From assembly GCF_001190785.1 (NCBI RefSeq), contig NZ_LGSS01000010.1, positions 79,555 through 143,554 of the forward strand: a stretch of 64,000 nt of DNA, read 5' to 3'. Numbering within the stretch: position 1 is the first letter of the stretch; every line of letters begins with the position of its first letter. Position numbers and translations under genes: made by a program. The DNA comes from Gottschalkia purinilytica (lineage in GTDB: Bacteria; Bacillota; Clostridia; Tissierellales; Gottschalkiaceae). The notes below the pieces were generated by a model. The model saw only the letters and a list, made by a program, of their open reading frames with translations, was not told the DNA's origin and searched no databases. This document shows positions 32,112 through 40,996 of this stretch, one piece after another.

Positions 32112-32516
32112 ATGGAGAGAAATAGAGAATATGATGATATAACTTATGACTTTTTGAGAGAATGTGAAACGAATATAAATGAAGAGGAATTTATAGAAGA
32201 TGATAGTGATGTGATAGATGAAAATTTTGAAGAAGTGTTATTTGAAGAAGAAACAAATGAAGAATGTAGCGAAGAGTATAGTGAAGAATATAGTGAAGAT
32301 GATGATATTAAAAATGAAGATAATAAAAAAGATGATAAAGACTTTTATAGTACCAATGTAAATATGGGAAATTTTGAAATTAACATAAACAGTATGAAAT
32401 TTAAAAATCCAGCAGAGCTTCTATTAAAACTATATGATATTAGGATGGATAATACATTAACAAAAGAAGAAAAAAATATTAAGTCACAAGAAATTATAAA
32501 ACAATATACGAGGTGA
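32112..32516 (+). CDS. Highly acidic 134-residue cluster protein
   Basis: The first 80 residues are extremely acidic (runs such as EECSEEYSEEYSEDDD) and probably disordered; the DNA there shows short GAAGA-type repeats. The last 55 residues form a more ordered part (NVNMGNFEININSMKF, then a helix KNPAELLLKLYDIRMDN). It could be a charge-based scaffold or chaperone for the small subunits of the cluster (inference). ATG behind AGGAGGG. Confidence 0.7.
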   Translation: MERNREYDDITYDFLRECETNINEEEFIEDDSDVIDENFEEVLFEEETNEECSEEYSEEYSEDDDIKNEDNKKDDKDFYSTNVNMGNFEININSMKFKNPAELLLKLYDIRMDNTLTKEEKNIKSQEIIKQYTR

Positions 32517-32522
32517 TAAATA

Positions 32523-32789
32523 TTGTCTAATGTATCGTCTTTACTTGTTAATTTATCTAATCAAGGTAACATATTTAAAGGAAAGAAAAGTAGTGTATCA
32601 CAGTTTAACTTTATTGTTATGATAGGTAATAATGAAATAAATAATATAGAAAAAAAGAATGGAATTTCAATATCTATAGATATAAATAAGTTAGGGGAAA
32701 TATCTATAGATGGATTAGATGAAAATCAAATAAATGATGAAAATATAAAGATATATGCAGATAAAAAAGTTACTAATAGTGAGAAATAG
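32523..32789 (+). CDS. 88-residue cluster protein with SNQxN motif
   Basis: Begins SNVSSLLVNLSNQGNIF and continues with SVSQFNFIVMIGNNEI, a polar-then-hydrophobic pattern shared with the next gene (FLINTSNQANLSN ... QINSVFVLI). The second half has IDINKLGEISIDGL, a beta-hairpin-like repeat also seen at 31783 and 32816. TTG start behind GAGGTGAT. Likely a paralog of the next gene; function unknown. Confidence 0.7.
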   Translation: MSNVSSLLVNLSNQGNIFKGKKSSVSQFNFIVMIGNNEINNIEKKNGISISIDINKLGEISIDGLDENQINDENIKIYADKKVTNSEK

Positions 32790-32815
32790 ATTCACAAAAG
32801 AGAGGGGGAGAATTA

Positions 32816-33112
32816 ATGGAGTTAGAAAATAAATATAATAAACTTTATAGTTTTCTAATAAACACTTCTAATCAAGCAAATTTATCAAATACTAATAATA
32901 AAGATATAACTCAAATAAATTCAGTATTTGTACTTATACATCCTTATTATATAGATAAACTTAATATAGAAAACTTAGACTTAGATATACAGGTTACAGA
33001 AGAAGGAATAGTAAAAATAAATAATGAGGAATTTAAGGTAAAAGAGATAGAAAAAGGAGTTAGTGTGTTCGGACTTATTAAAAGAGAGGAGGATGTATCC
33101 AATGAGGTGTAA
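32816..33112 (+). CDS. 98-residue cluster protein with SNQxN motif
   Basis: Paralog-like to the previous gene: YSFLINTSNQANLSN, then ITQINSVFVLIHP, then a beta-type LDIQVTEEGIVKINNEEFKV. It ends in a charged tail whose DNA contains the ribosome binding site and first codons of the next gene (11-base overlap). No family recognised. Confidence 0.7.
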   Translation: MELENKYNKLYSFLINTSNQANLSNTNNKDITQINSVFVLIHPYYIDKLNIENLDLDIQVTEEGIVKINNEEFKVKEIEKGVSVFGLIKREEDVSNEV

Positions 33113-33446
33113 TGAGTGCAATATAGATCAGATTATAAAAATCAATACACCTGAAAAAGTAAAATTTGAATGCGAGAATGGACATACATGGTATGAAGAC
33201 TATATAGATAATGGCGGAGTTCACGAGAGACCTGACTCATATAAAATAGAGTTTGAGGATACTTTATTTCCAAGTGAAAAGATATTATATAAAAAAATTA
33301 TAGATGAAATAGATAAAAATAAGAATTTCTATAATAGTTCTAATCCAGAAGATATTACTCGGACTATCATTAAGAAAATAGGAGTAAGTGAAAAAGAAAT
33401 ATATAAGCTATTTAAAAAAATAAATGAGTATAAAGAGATTTTATAA
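33102..33446 (+). CDS. Zinc-ribbon protein of the cluster
   Basis: A 114-residue protein starting MRCNECNIDQIIKINT. A CxxC (residues 3-6) and a later CENGHTWYEDY form a four-ligand (three Cys, one His) zinc-ribbon-like N-terminus. The rest is helical and charged (KILYKKIIDEIDKNKN, KIGVSEKEIYKLFKKINEYK). The start at 33102 is chosen for its GAGAGGAGG; an upstream in-frame start would lack one. Possibly a regulator or adaptor; function unknown. Confidence 0.75.
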   Translation: MRCNECNIDQIIKINTPEKVKFECENGHTWYEDYIDNGGVHERPDSYKIEFEDTLFPSEKILYKKIIDEIDKNKNFYNSSNPEDITRTIIKKIGVSEKEIYKLFKKINEYKEIL

Positions 33447-33484
33447 TTTAAAATGATACAAATTTAATATGAGAGGAGGATACT

Positions 33485-34516
33485 ATGAAACTATATATAG
33501 ATGAAAGTTTAGTTGACATAAGCAATACGTATAATCTAACTTACACGATAGATTCTTTAAATGAATTTTTAGATACTACAGGAAGAATAATATCTAATAT
33601 TTATATAAATGATAAAACATATGAACCTTCATATAATTGGATAGACGAAATTATTAAAAATGATGTTAATTCAGTAAAGATAGTAACAGATGATTTAGGA
33701 ATATATGTAGAACAGTCAATACTAGAATTAAAAGAAGAAATTGATGAACTATATAATGAGTTAGAAGTTATAATAAAAAATATAGACGTAAATGATCCTG
33801 GAGATGCTTTTGAAGTTATAACATTATTATTAAAAGAAATAAATAGAATAGAAAAAGATATACTAAATTGCTATGATAAGATAGATATTAGTTGTTTCTT
33901 AAAGGAAGAAGAGACAAGTAAAGTAATTAAAGAAAGCCAAGAACTTTGTGATAAAAAAAATATATTTTATTTAGCAGATAAACTATATTTTGAAGTAAGA
34001 GTTATATTAAGTGATTGGAGCATTAAGCTAAAAGAGGCTTGCAGAAAGATTGAACATAGTAAGATCAATATAGAAAAGAGAAGATATAAGTATGAAGAAA
34101 AATTAGCCGATTTTATTAACAATTTAGAGTTACGTCAAAATTTAGAAATAGAAGATAATGAAGTTTTTGACGATTTAACCTGTAATAAATGTGAAGTATC
34201 TGAACAAGATCATATAGAAGAATGTAAACATGATTTAGACAATATAATTAACTCTACAGAAGAAATAAAAGAAAAAGATGACGAATTAAATGTTAATATA
34301 CATAAAGATAATTATAATGATGAATTAAAAAGAGATATGTTACAATATACTGATAATAGAATAAAAACAGATGAAAATATAAATTTTAAAAATAATGAAG
34401 TGAAAAAAACAGAAAATTGTTGTAAGTGTGAATCCACAAAAATTGATGAAAATAAAAAAATTGAATTAGGGGATAATCTCAATAAACTCTATTCAATATA
34501 TGAAAACAAAAAATAG
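33485..34516 (+). CDS. 343-residue coiled-coil protein ending the cluster
   Basis: The largest protein of the cluster. The N-terminal 75 residues look like a small alpha/beta domain (MKLYIDESLVDISNTYNLTY, IISNIYINDKTYEPSYNW). Residues about 80-235 are heptad-rich, charged helices (SILELKEEIDELYNELEVI) likely to form a coiled coil. The C-terminal 110 residues are acidic and low complexity with Cys pairs (CNKCE, CCKCES). It may organise or attach the small subunits (inference). AGAGGAGG precedes ATG. Confidence 0.75.
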   Translation: MKLYIDESLVDISNTYNLTYTIDSLNEFLDTTGRIISNIYINDKTYEPSYNWIDEIIKNDVNSVKIVTDDLGIYVEQSILELKEEIDELYNELEVIIKNIDVNDPGDAFEVITLLLKEINRIEKDILNCYDKIDISCFLKEEETSKVIKESQELCDKKNIFYLADKLYFEVRVILSDWSIKLKEACRKIEHSKINIEKRRYKYEEKLADFINNLELRQNLEIEDNEVFDDLTCNKCEVSEQDHIEECKHDLDNIINSTEEIKEKDDELNVNIHKDNYNDELKRDMLQYTDNRIKTDENINFKNNEVKKTENCCKCESTKIDENKKIELGDNLNKLYSIYENKK

Positions 34517-34520
34517 AAAA

Positions 34521-34553
34521 TAAAATAAGGACTAAATAGTCCTTATTTTATTT
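34521..34553. terminator. Bidirectional terminator after the cluster
   Basis: Stem AAAATAAGGACT / AGTCCTTATTTT with T-rich flanks on both strands; it serves the plus-strand cluster and the minus-strand transporter gene. Confidence 0.85.
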
Positions 34554-35652
34554 GTATATTCTTTGATTTAAGTCTACTATTGATAAACTTACTTAAGGCT
34601 ACTTTTATTACAGATACCACAGGAACAGCTAAAAGCATTCCCATAACACCAAATATTCCGCCAGACACTAATATAGTGGTTATAGTCCAAAATGGAGATA
34701 GACCAACATGATGACCTAGTATTTTAGGACCTAAGTATAGACCATCAAACTGCTGTAAAAGTACTACAAATATTAAGGTCCATATAGATTTTATAGGATC
34801 ATAGAATAATGTTATTATAAAAGAAGCTACAATGCCTAAAAAAGGACCAAAATAAGGTATTACATTAGTTACACCTACAATAATGCTTATAAATAAAGAA
34901 TATGGAGCATTTATAATTTTCAATCCGATAAAACATAATATACCTATAATTAAAGAGTCAATTACTTTTCCAACTAAAAACTTAGAGAAAACATGACTTA
35001 ACTCTTTAGAGAGATTTATGATATTACGTGCTTGTGATTCTTCAAATAGTGCATAAAGTAACTTTTTAAACTGAACTGCAAATATATTTTTATCTTTAAG
35101 CATGTATATAGAAATTACAAGACCTAAAATTATATTTGTAATAGCAGAAGTTACTACAGATGTAATATCTATAATTTTAGTAAAATCGTAATTATCAAAA
35201 GAAACTACGCTACTACTAATTTCACTTATTTTATCTATAATATTATTAGCTATATATTTTATAGAGTCAGGTAGATTAGTACCATTGCTTATTAGTTTTT
35301 CTTCTAAAATATTTACTATATTATTTAAATAACTAGGTAGATCATCTATCAGGGTTTTGATACTTATAATTATTTTAGGCGTTAATTTAGTAAGTATTAA
35401 TAAAATAATAGATAATGATATGGTATAAACTATAAAAATACTGAACACTTTTTTTATATTAAAAGTTTTTTCTAAGTAAACAATTAAAGGATTCAAAAAA
35501 TATGCTATTAAAAATCCATATAAAAACGGACTAAATACTTTAGATATTGACTTTGAAAAGCCAGAACTTGTAATTTGTTCAAATAAAATAAGTGATAATA
35601 ATAGAAATATGAAGAATTTTAAATAATTAAACTTTTTTTCCGATATACTCAA
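34543..35652 (-). CDS. AI-2E family transporter (PerM-like)
   Basis: A 369-residue membrane protein of the AI-2E/PerM family (DUF20) with about seven to eight hydrophobic helices. The family core is present: LVGKVIDSLIIGILCFIGL, NVIPYFGPFLGI, QQFDGLYLGPKILG and GGIFGVMGMLLAVP. Members export diverse solutes; some are Na+/H+ antiporters. Substrate cannot be assigned. The TTG start lies right against AAGGAG, which is unusually close. Confidence 0.88.
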   Translation of the reverse strand: MSISEKKFNYLKFFIFLLLSLILFEQITSSGFSKSISKVFSPFLYGFLIAYFLNPLIVYLEKTFNIKKVFSIFIVYTISLSIILLILTKLTPKIIISIKTLIDDLPSYLNNIVNILEEKLISNGTNLPDSIKYIANNIIDKISEISSSVVSFDNYDFTKIIDITSVVTSAITNIILGLVISIYMLKDKNIFAVQFKKLLYALFEESQARNIINLSKELSHVFSKFLVGKVIDSLIIGILCFIGLKIINAPYSLFISIIVGVTNVIPYFGPFLGIVASFIITLFYDPIKSIWTLIFVVLLQQFDGLYLGPKILGHHVGLSPFWTITTILVSGGIFGVMGMLLAVPVVSVIKVALSKFINSRLKSKNIQIK

Positions 35653-36238
35653 CTCCTTATCTAATCAGTTGTCATAATAATTATAACATTAAAAATAGTT
35701 ATTTTAATAAAAAATCTAAATACTTTTGTTTATAAGCTATATATAGAGTAATATAAGTTGTTTTATACTTAAAAATTGTATTTTTATGAACTAATTTGAC
35801 TTATCAAAGAGTATAAATCTTTGATTTGTTACTGGTTACTTATACTAGAGTATAAGTTTGGTTAAAGAAAAAACTATCTAAATTGAGTTTCAGTTTATCC
35901 AACTGTAATATATTATTAATTGATATAAGAAGAAGCTTAAAATAATAAGGAATTATAATTAAATTTTCTAAAATTATATGAGAAAAAAGAATTGAAAATT
36001 ACTTATGAATTCCTAAAAAAAAATACATATAATTATATGTATTTATGGAAATATGATTTATTTATAAAAACTAATGTAAAAAATAATAAAATTAATGGAC
36101 TTAAGTATGATTATATAAACAGCTTACTTAGATAGTAAAATTTAAAACTTTGAAATATACATAGTGTGAATAATACAGAATTTTAAATATTTTTACTAAC
36201 TATACAAGTACTTTCTATATAAAAATCTTAAAAACATA
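35653..36238. other. AT-rich gap with one palindrome
   Basis: 586 bases without a credible gene on either strand. The only clear structure is the 24-bp palindrome at 36021-36044, listed separately. The transporter promoter presumably lies near 35680-35760. Confidence 0.5.
36012..36044 (-). terminator. Terminator-like palindrome for the NlpC/P60-like gene
   Basis: AAATACATATAA (36021-36032) and TTATATGTATTT (36033-36044) form a perfect palindrome; reading leftward it is followed by a run of Ts (36014-36022). It lies about 195 bases past the stop of the minus-strand gene at 36239. Confidence 0.5.
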
Positions 36239-36673
36239 TTAACTTTCTATGATTCGTACAGCACCCCTAAATCTTTTTTTCCAATGACGTTCTAATTTGC
36301 TTATAAGTAATCCACTTTTAGGAGACATATGAGCAAACAAATTATTGTCTATTATTACTCCAGAGTGAGTTATAACATCATGATTAACTACAAAATATGC
36401 TAAATCAAGAGGTTTAAGATCATCTATACCAACTTCTTTATAGCCCAATTTTCTTATAGCTTTTATATATCTTTCCGGATTATTTAAATACCAATCTTTT
36501 TCTATATATTTACCATCATCACTAGGAATATCTATCCCGAATTCTTTGTAAAAAAGAATAAGGAATCCTAGACAATCAACGCCTTCTTTTAAAGAACGTC
36601 CATTATGAACAAATCTTACTCTTCTAAATTTATTTAAGACTTGTTTTATCTTTATTTTTAGATCTTCAGACAT
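36239..36673 (-). CDS. NlpC/P60-like cysteine hydrolase
   Basis: A 144-residue stand-alone protein of the NlpC/P60 superfamily, often cell-wall peptidases. The catalytic Cys lies in GVDCLGFL (Cys34), the His in THSGVI (His103), with a third polar residue in LFAHMS (His115). There is no signal peptide or wall-binding domain, so it acts inside the cell or is recruited by another protein. ATG behind GGGAGG. Confidence 0.75.
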   Translation of the reverse strand: MSEDLKIKIKQVLNKFRRVRFVHNGRSLKEGVDCLGFLILFYKEFGIDIPSDDGKYIEKDWYLNNPERYIKAIRKLGYKEVGIDDLKPLDLAYFVVNHDVITHSGVIIDNNLFAHMSPKSGLLISKLERHWKKRFRGAVRIIES

Positions 36674-36763
36674 TATTTTACCTCCCTAAAAAATAAATAT
36701 AGTCTATATCATAATATGAAAATTAGAAAAATTAGTGAAATAAAAAGTTTGAGCTACAGATTC

Positions 36764-36791
36764 ACAAAACAATCTTAAAAATCATATATTA
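36764..36791 (+). promoter_or_regulatory. Possible SigK-type promoter
   Basis: CATATATTA (36783-36791) fits CATAnnnTA and AC (36764-36765) lies 17 bases upstream. It stands about 70 bases before the small spore-type gene at 36863. A chance match in A+T rich DNA cannot be excluded. Confidence 0.35.
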
Positions 36792-36862
36792 TAATAAGTC
36801 ATCCACAAATTGGAAAGACTTAAATTTACTCATAGTAAGAAATACGAAATGAGGTGAAATAC

Positions 36863-36955
36863 ATGGGTAGAGCGGATGGTGTAAGTAGTGAATTACTATT
36901 TTTCTTCTTACTATTGGTTGTACTGTTTATGCCTTGTGGTAGAGGGTGTTGGTAG
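36863..36955 (+). CDS. 30-residue hydrophobic spore-type peptide
   Basis: A 30-residue peptide with a polar start (MGRADGVSSE), a 13-residue hydrophobic core (LLFFFLLLVVLFM) and a Cys-rich end (PCGRGCW). Tiny membrane peptides of this kind (YjcZ-like and others) are common among sporulation proteins of Firmicutes. AATGAGGTGA precedes ATG, and a perfect terminator follows, which supports a real gene. Family assignment is tentative. Confidence 0.6.
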   Translation: MGRADGVSSELLFFFLLLVVLFMPCGRGCW

Positions 36956-36980
36956 AAAATAATAATGTAAATATTAATTT

Positions 36981-37012
36981 AAATTAGGGGTCTATATAGA
37001 CCCCTAATTTTG
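36981..37012 (+). terminator. Terminator after the 30-residue peptide
   Basis: Perfect stem AAATTAGGGGTC / GACCCCTAATTT around TATATA with TTTT. Confidence 0.9.
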
Positions 37013-37148
37013 TGTTTAAAGCTAAAACAAGGTAATAATTAATATTGAAAAGTCAAATCATATTTAATAAAATATAGAAAAGATACTAAATCTATAAGTA
37101 TAATATTTTAATAGATTAAAAACATTTAATATAGAAGAGGGGGTAGCC

Positions 37149-39653
37149 TTGGCTAATTATATTATTAATAAAATAAGAAAATATAAATTTAAGGTAATAA
37201 TATTTTCTTTAGCTATACTTCTGGTCCCATCAACTGCATTTTCTGAAAAAAAAGATAAAAATCAAAAAGTGGTACTTCAATTGAGATGGAATCATCAATT
37301 CCAATTTGCAGGATACTATGCAGCTAAATGGCTAGGATATTATGAAAAAGAAGGTTTAGATGTTGAGATTAGGTCAGCCCATGGTGACAATGGTAACCTC
37401 ACCTTGGCTCCAGAAGAAGTAGCATCAGGAAGAGCTGACTTTGGAATAGGGTCATCAGATATCTTACTTGCTCAAGATAAAGGTGCAGATCTATGTGTTG
37501 TAGCATCCTTATTTCAAAGAAGTCCAGTAAAGTACTATGCAAAATCAGAATTACCATATGAGTCTATTGTTGACTTTACCAAGCTTAAAGTTGCAAGAAG
37601 AGAAAAAGACTTACTTGATATTGAATTGCAAGCAATGTTAATAAGTGAAGGAATAGATCCAAAAATTTTACCACTGATTAATAAGGAAACAGAATTCACA
37701 GTTGAAGATCTGGAGCCAGGAAAGTATGATATTATACCTGGACATGTAGGAGGAACTATCGAGTTTTACGCTAAAAAAAGAGGTATAAAACTAAAAACTA
37801 TAAAACCTATAGATTATGGTATAGATTTTTATGGAGATTCTCTTTTTACAACAAGAAGTCTTGCAGTTCAAAATCCCGAACTTGTAGAAAGCTTTAGAAG
37901 AGCTAGTATGAAAGGATGGGCATATGCATTGGAACATCCTGACTATATTATTGATAGAATGGGTAAGGAACTAAGCAATAGTGAACATAAAAGTAAGAAA
38001 GACTTTATTGAATATAATAAGTTTCAGATAGAAAAAATTAAAGAACTTACTTTATATCCTGTAGTAGAACTAGGAAATATTAACCCCTATAGATGGGAAA
38101 CAATGAATGAAGTTATGGGAAAACTTAATTTCGTTACTAATAAGATAGATAGAGATAAATTTATATTTAATTATCAAAAAGTATTGAATAGTAAGTACAA
38201 AAGGATGGAGAGAGCATCCATACTGTTTCTTATACTTTCTTTCTTTCTTTATATAATTATATTTTTATTTAACTTATCATCAAAAAACAAAATGCTGCAA
38301 AATCAAATAATAGAGAGAAAGCAAGCTGAAAACAGAATAAGAAAAGGAAAACAAAGATATGAAGCTATATTTAATAGTGCAATAGTTGGAATTATAGTAA
38401 CTTCTAAAACTAACGAAATTATTCAAGTTAATCAAAAATGGTGTGATATGATAGGATACACGCAAGAAGAATTAATAGGTAGAAATATAAAAGATATTAT
38501 ATCTGAAGATGGAAATGAAAAACCAAATGAGCTTATAAATAAACTAAATACTGGTAAAATAAATAACTATGAGGTAGAACAAAAGTATATAAAGAAAAAT
38601 GGAGAAGCACTCTGGGGAAGATTAATCATGACTACCATATTTGATCAAGATAATGAAACAAAAGTATATCTTAATATGGTAAGTGATATAACTAATAGAA
38701 AAATAGAGCAAGAAGCTGTAAAAAGAAGTGAAAAGAGATTTAGAAGAATAATTAATGAGGTAGCATCTGAAATTTCTCAAACAGATAATATAGCTGAACT
38801 ATTTAATAAAGAAAATTTAGATAAATTAAAGTATACAGAAGATGACAAGAACAAAGTTTCTCTAAAACTTGAAAAAATAAATCTTGAACTAGAGAAGATG
38901 TTTAAAAAAGAACTTGACGAAAATAAAAGAAAAGAAGCGTTAATAATTCATCAAGCAAAGCTTGCTGCAATGGGAGAAATGATAGGAAATATAGCACATC
39001 AGTGGAGACAACCATTGAATAGTCTAGGATTAATAATATCTAATATTGAGGATAGCTATATGTATAATGATCTTAGTAATGAATATTTACACTCTTCAGT
39101 TCAAACATCTAAGAAATTGATATCCCAAATGTCAAATACTATTGATGATTTTAGAGACTTTTTGAAGCCTAAAAATAAAAAAGAAGAATTTTGTTTGTAT
39201 GAGTGTATAGTTTCTGTACTTGAACTATTTGAAGAAAACCTAAGATTCAATAATATAAAAGTTATATTTGAAAACATTGTAATGGAAAATGCTTTTGGGT
39301 ATGAAAACCAATATTCCCAGGCTATATTTAATATAATTTCTAATTCAATAGATGCTTTAGCTTCTACGGGCAGACCAGATAAAAAAATTGTTATAAGTAT
39401 ATATTTGGAAGATGATAAAATAGTATCAGAATTCACAGATAATGGTGGAGGAATAAAAGAAGAAATAGCAGATAGAATATTTAATCCTTATTTTACTACA
39501 AAAAAAGAAAAACAAGGTACAGGTCTTGGACTTTATATAACTAAAACTATTATTGAAAATAACATGGGAGGAAAGGTAGAGTGGAAAAATCAAGAAGAGG
39601 GAGTATCTATGAAAGTTTCTTTACCCAAAGATGGTGGTAAAAAAAATTTATAA
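37149..39653 (+). CDS. Hybrid sensor: THI5/SsuA binding domain - TM - PAS - histidine kinase
   Basis: An 834-residue sensor kinase. Residues 1-32 look like a signal/anchor. Residues about 40-330 are an NMT1/THI5-SsuA type solute-binding domain (LRWNHQFQFAGYYAAKWLGY; GHVGGTIEFYAKKRG). A membrane helix lies at about 357-377, a PAS domain at about 400-515 and a short coiled coil follows. The kinase has His617 in NIAHQWRQPLNSLG, N-box NIISNSIDAL, DNGGGI and GTGLGLYITK. The domain family binds pyrimidine, sulfonate or related small molecules in transporters, so it probably senses a small metabolite outside the cell. TTG start behind GAGGGGG. The nearby response regulator is the likely partner. Confidence 0.9.
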   Translation: MANYIINKIRKYKFKVIIFSLAILLVPSTAFSEKKDKNQKVVLQLRWNHQFQFAGYYAAKWLGYYEKEGLDVEIRSAHGDNGNLTLAPEEVASGRADFGIGSSDILLAQDKGADLCVVASLFQRSPVKYYAKSELPYESIVDFTKLKVARREKDLLDIELQAMLISEGIDPKILPLINKETEFTVEDLEPGKYDIIPGHVGGTIEFYAKKRGIKLKTIKPIDYGIDFYGDSLFTTRSLAVQNPELVESFRRASMKGWAYALEHPDYIIDRMGKELSNSEHKSKKDFIEYNKFQIEKIKELTLYPVVELGNINPYRWETMNEVMGKLNFVTNKIDRDKFIFNYQKVLNSKYKRMERASILFLILSFFLYIIIFLFNLSSKNKMLQNQIIERKQAENRIRKGKQRYEAIFNSAIVGIIVTSKTNEIIQVNQKWCDMIGYTQEELIGRNIKDIISEDGNEKPNELINKLNTGKINNYEVEQKYIKKNGEALWGRLIMTTIFDQDNETKVYLNMVSDITNRKIEQEAVKRSEKRFRRIINEVASEISQTDNIAELFNKENLDKLKYTEDDKNKVSLKLEKINLELEKMFKKELDENKRKEALIIHQAKLAAMGEMIGNIAHQWRQPLNSLGLIISNIEDSYMYNDLSNEYLHSSVQTSKKLISQMSNTIDDFRDFLKPKNKKEEFCLYECIVSVLELFEENLRFNNIKVIFENIVMENAFGYENQYSQAIFNIISNSIDALASTGRPDKKIVISIYLEDDKIVSEFTDNGGGIKEEIADRIFNPYFTTKKEKQGTGLGLYITKTIIENNMGGKVEWKNQEEGVSMKVSLPKDGGKKNL

Positions 39654-39691
39654 ATATTTTTCACGAATTTAAATTAATGACATACTATAAT

Positions 39692-39745
39692 AAAAAGCAC
39701 TCCTTTATTTAATTAAAACTACTTATAAAAGAGTGCTTTTTAATT
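39692..39745 (+). terminator. Terminator after the hybrid kinase
   Basis: AAAAAGCACTC (39692-39702) pairs with GAGTGCTTTTT (39731-39741), extended inward by CTTTAT/ATAAAA, then T-rich. The rest of the spacer to 39971 shows no gene. Confidence 0.8.
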
Positions 39746-39971
39746 GAAATAATATAAATGTTGAAAAAAGGGGACTTATTTAATAGAATAGTAAGAAAGG
39801 AAACATAATCTTTAATAAAGCTTCAATAATAAGGTAAAGGCTTATACAATTATAAATTTTAATTACTATTATACCTAAATAAAGCAAAGGAAAACGATTT
39901 ATAAACTACAATATAAAAAATATATAGGTAAAAGTATATATCTATAGTTGCCATACAAATAGGTAGGAGTG

Positions 39972-40760
39972 ATGAATTTGCTAAATATTAGCGAAAGGGG
40001 TTTACTAAGTAACATAAGGTTACTTCTTGTAGAGGATGAAGAACTTGCCAGAGATGAACTTTCAAGATTTTTAAAAAGAAGAGTAGGAAAGCTTTATATA
40101 GCACAAAATGGACTAGAAGGTCTAGAAAAAATAAAAGAATATGATCCAGATATGATAGTTACAGATTTAAAAATGCCTAACATGGATGGGCTTGAAATGA
40201 TAAGAACGGCAAGAAAAAACGGATATGATGGAGCAGTTATAATAGTTTCAGCTCTTTCTGATAGTGAAACTATTTTGAAAGCTGTCGATGTAGGAATAGT
40301 AAAGTATATGGTAAAACCAGTAGACACTGAAAAACTAATATTAACTATGGGAGATTTAGCTTCTAATATATTAAAAACTAAAATGAATCATACGGTTATA
40401 GATGATAAACTTTTAATTGACAAAGATGCTAAACGTGAAATAGAGCAAAAGATAAGAGGTGAAATAGCACATTTTATAAAATCTTGTACCGGAAAAGGAC
40501 CTAGAAATGTTCAAGTATTTATACAGGGTAATATAATAAGTGTAAAAGCTGAAGGGGTACTAACACTTTTAGAAAGTACCTTAGTATCTAACAATAAAAA
40601 TAATAGTTTGGTAAATTACAATAGGAGACTTTTGTACTTAGAAAATAAACGTCTAATAGAAAAATCTATAGAAAATATTGTAGAAACTAAGGTTAATTTG
40701 TTGGAAATAGAAGTAGATTCGTGCAAAAACTTTGATTTTGTAAAATTTTCGTTTTTATAG
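39972..40760 (+). CDS. Response regulator with DUF2294-like output domain
   Basis: A 262-residue protein. Residues about 14-125 form a receiver domain with the acidic pair E21/D22, phospho-acceptor D65 (IVTDLKMPNMDG) and K115 (YMVKP). Residues about 145-262 match the DUF2294 pattern: IRGEIAHFIKSCTGKGP, then VQVFIQGNIISVKAEGVLT and a C-terminal helix-strand. This is not a DNA-binding fold that I recognise, so the output is probably protein-level. A TTG at 39978 has better spacing from AGGAG than this ATG. It stands between the hybrid kinase and the purine genes and may link their control. Confidence 0.8.
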   Translation: MNLLNISERGLLSNIRLLLVEDEELARDELSRFLKRRVGKLYIAQNGLEGLEKIKEYDPDMIVTDLKMPNMDGLEMIRTARKNGYDGAVIIVSALSDSETILKAVDVGIVKYMVKPVDTEKLILTMGDLASNILKTKMNHTVIDDKLLIDKDAKREIEQKIRGEIAHFIKSCTGKGPRNVQVFIQGNIISVKAEGVLTLLESTLVSNNKNNSLVNYNRRLLYLENKRLIEKSIENIVETKVNLLEIEVDSCKNFDFVKFSFL

Positions 40761-40894
40761 CTTGTAATTATATTAACGATATGTTAGAATATCATTGTAA
40801 TCATAATGTAATGTTAAAGTAATATCAATGTAATAAACATTGTGATGACATAATATAAGTGTAATATGAATATAATGTGATATTAATATATGCT

Positions 40895-40924
40895 AAATTG
40901 GATACGTTTTCGTAAGCCAATTTG
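40895..40924 (+). repeat. Bulged hairpin upstream of the purine permease
   Basis: AAATTGG ... CCAATTT (40895-40901 / 40918-40924) enclose TACG-TTTT-CGTA. It lies upstream of the candidate promoter, so it could be a protein-binding site or belong to a longer leader RNA. Confidence 0.45.
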
Positions 40925-40956
40925 GTTAATTTTTAAAAAATTATATATATGTGTGC

Positions 40957-40985
40957 TTGACAATCATTGAAGAAAACGTTTTAGT
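40957..40985 (+). promoter_or_regulatory. Promoter with AAAACGTTTT palindrome
   Basis: TTGACA (40957-40962) is followed after 17 bases by a weak -10 (TTTAGT, 40980-40985). AAAACGTTTT (40973-40982), a LacI-family-like operator core, overlaps the spacer and the -10, a position that would allow repression. Confidence 0.5.
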
Positions 40986-40996
40986 TAGGCTTTAAT

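Noticed and set aside
37012..37148. TPP riboswitch before the THI5-domain kinase
   Set aside because: The THI5 domain prompted a look, but no TPP-type conserved core was seen in the leader.
39758..39808. 16-codon frame before the response regulator
   Set aside because: No ribosome binding site and too short to support.
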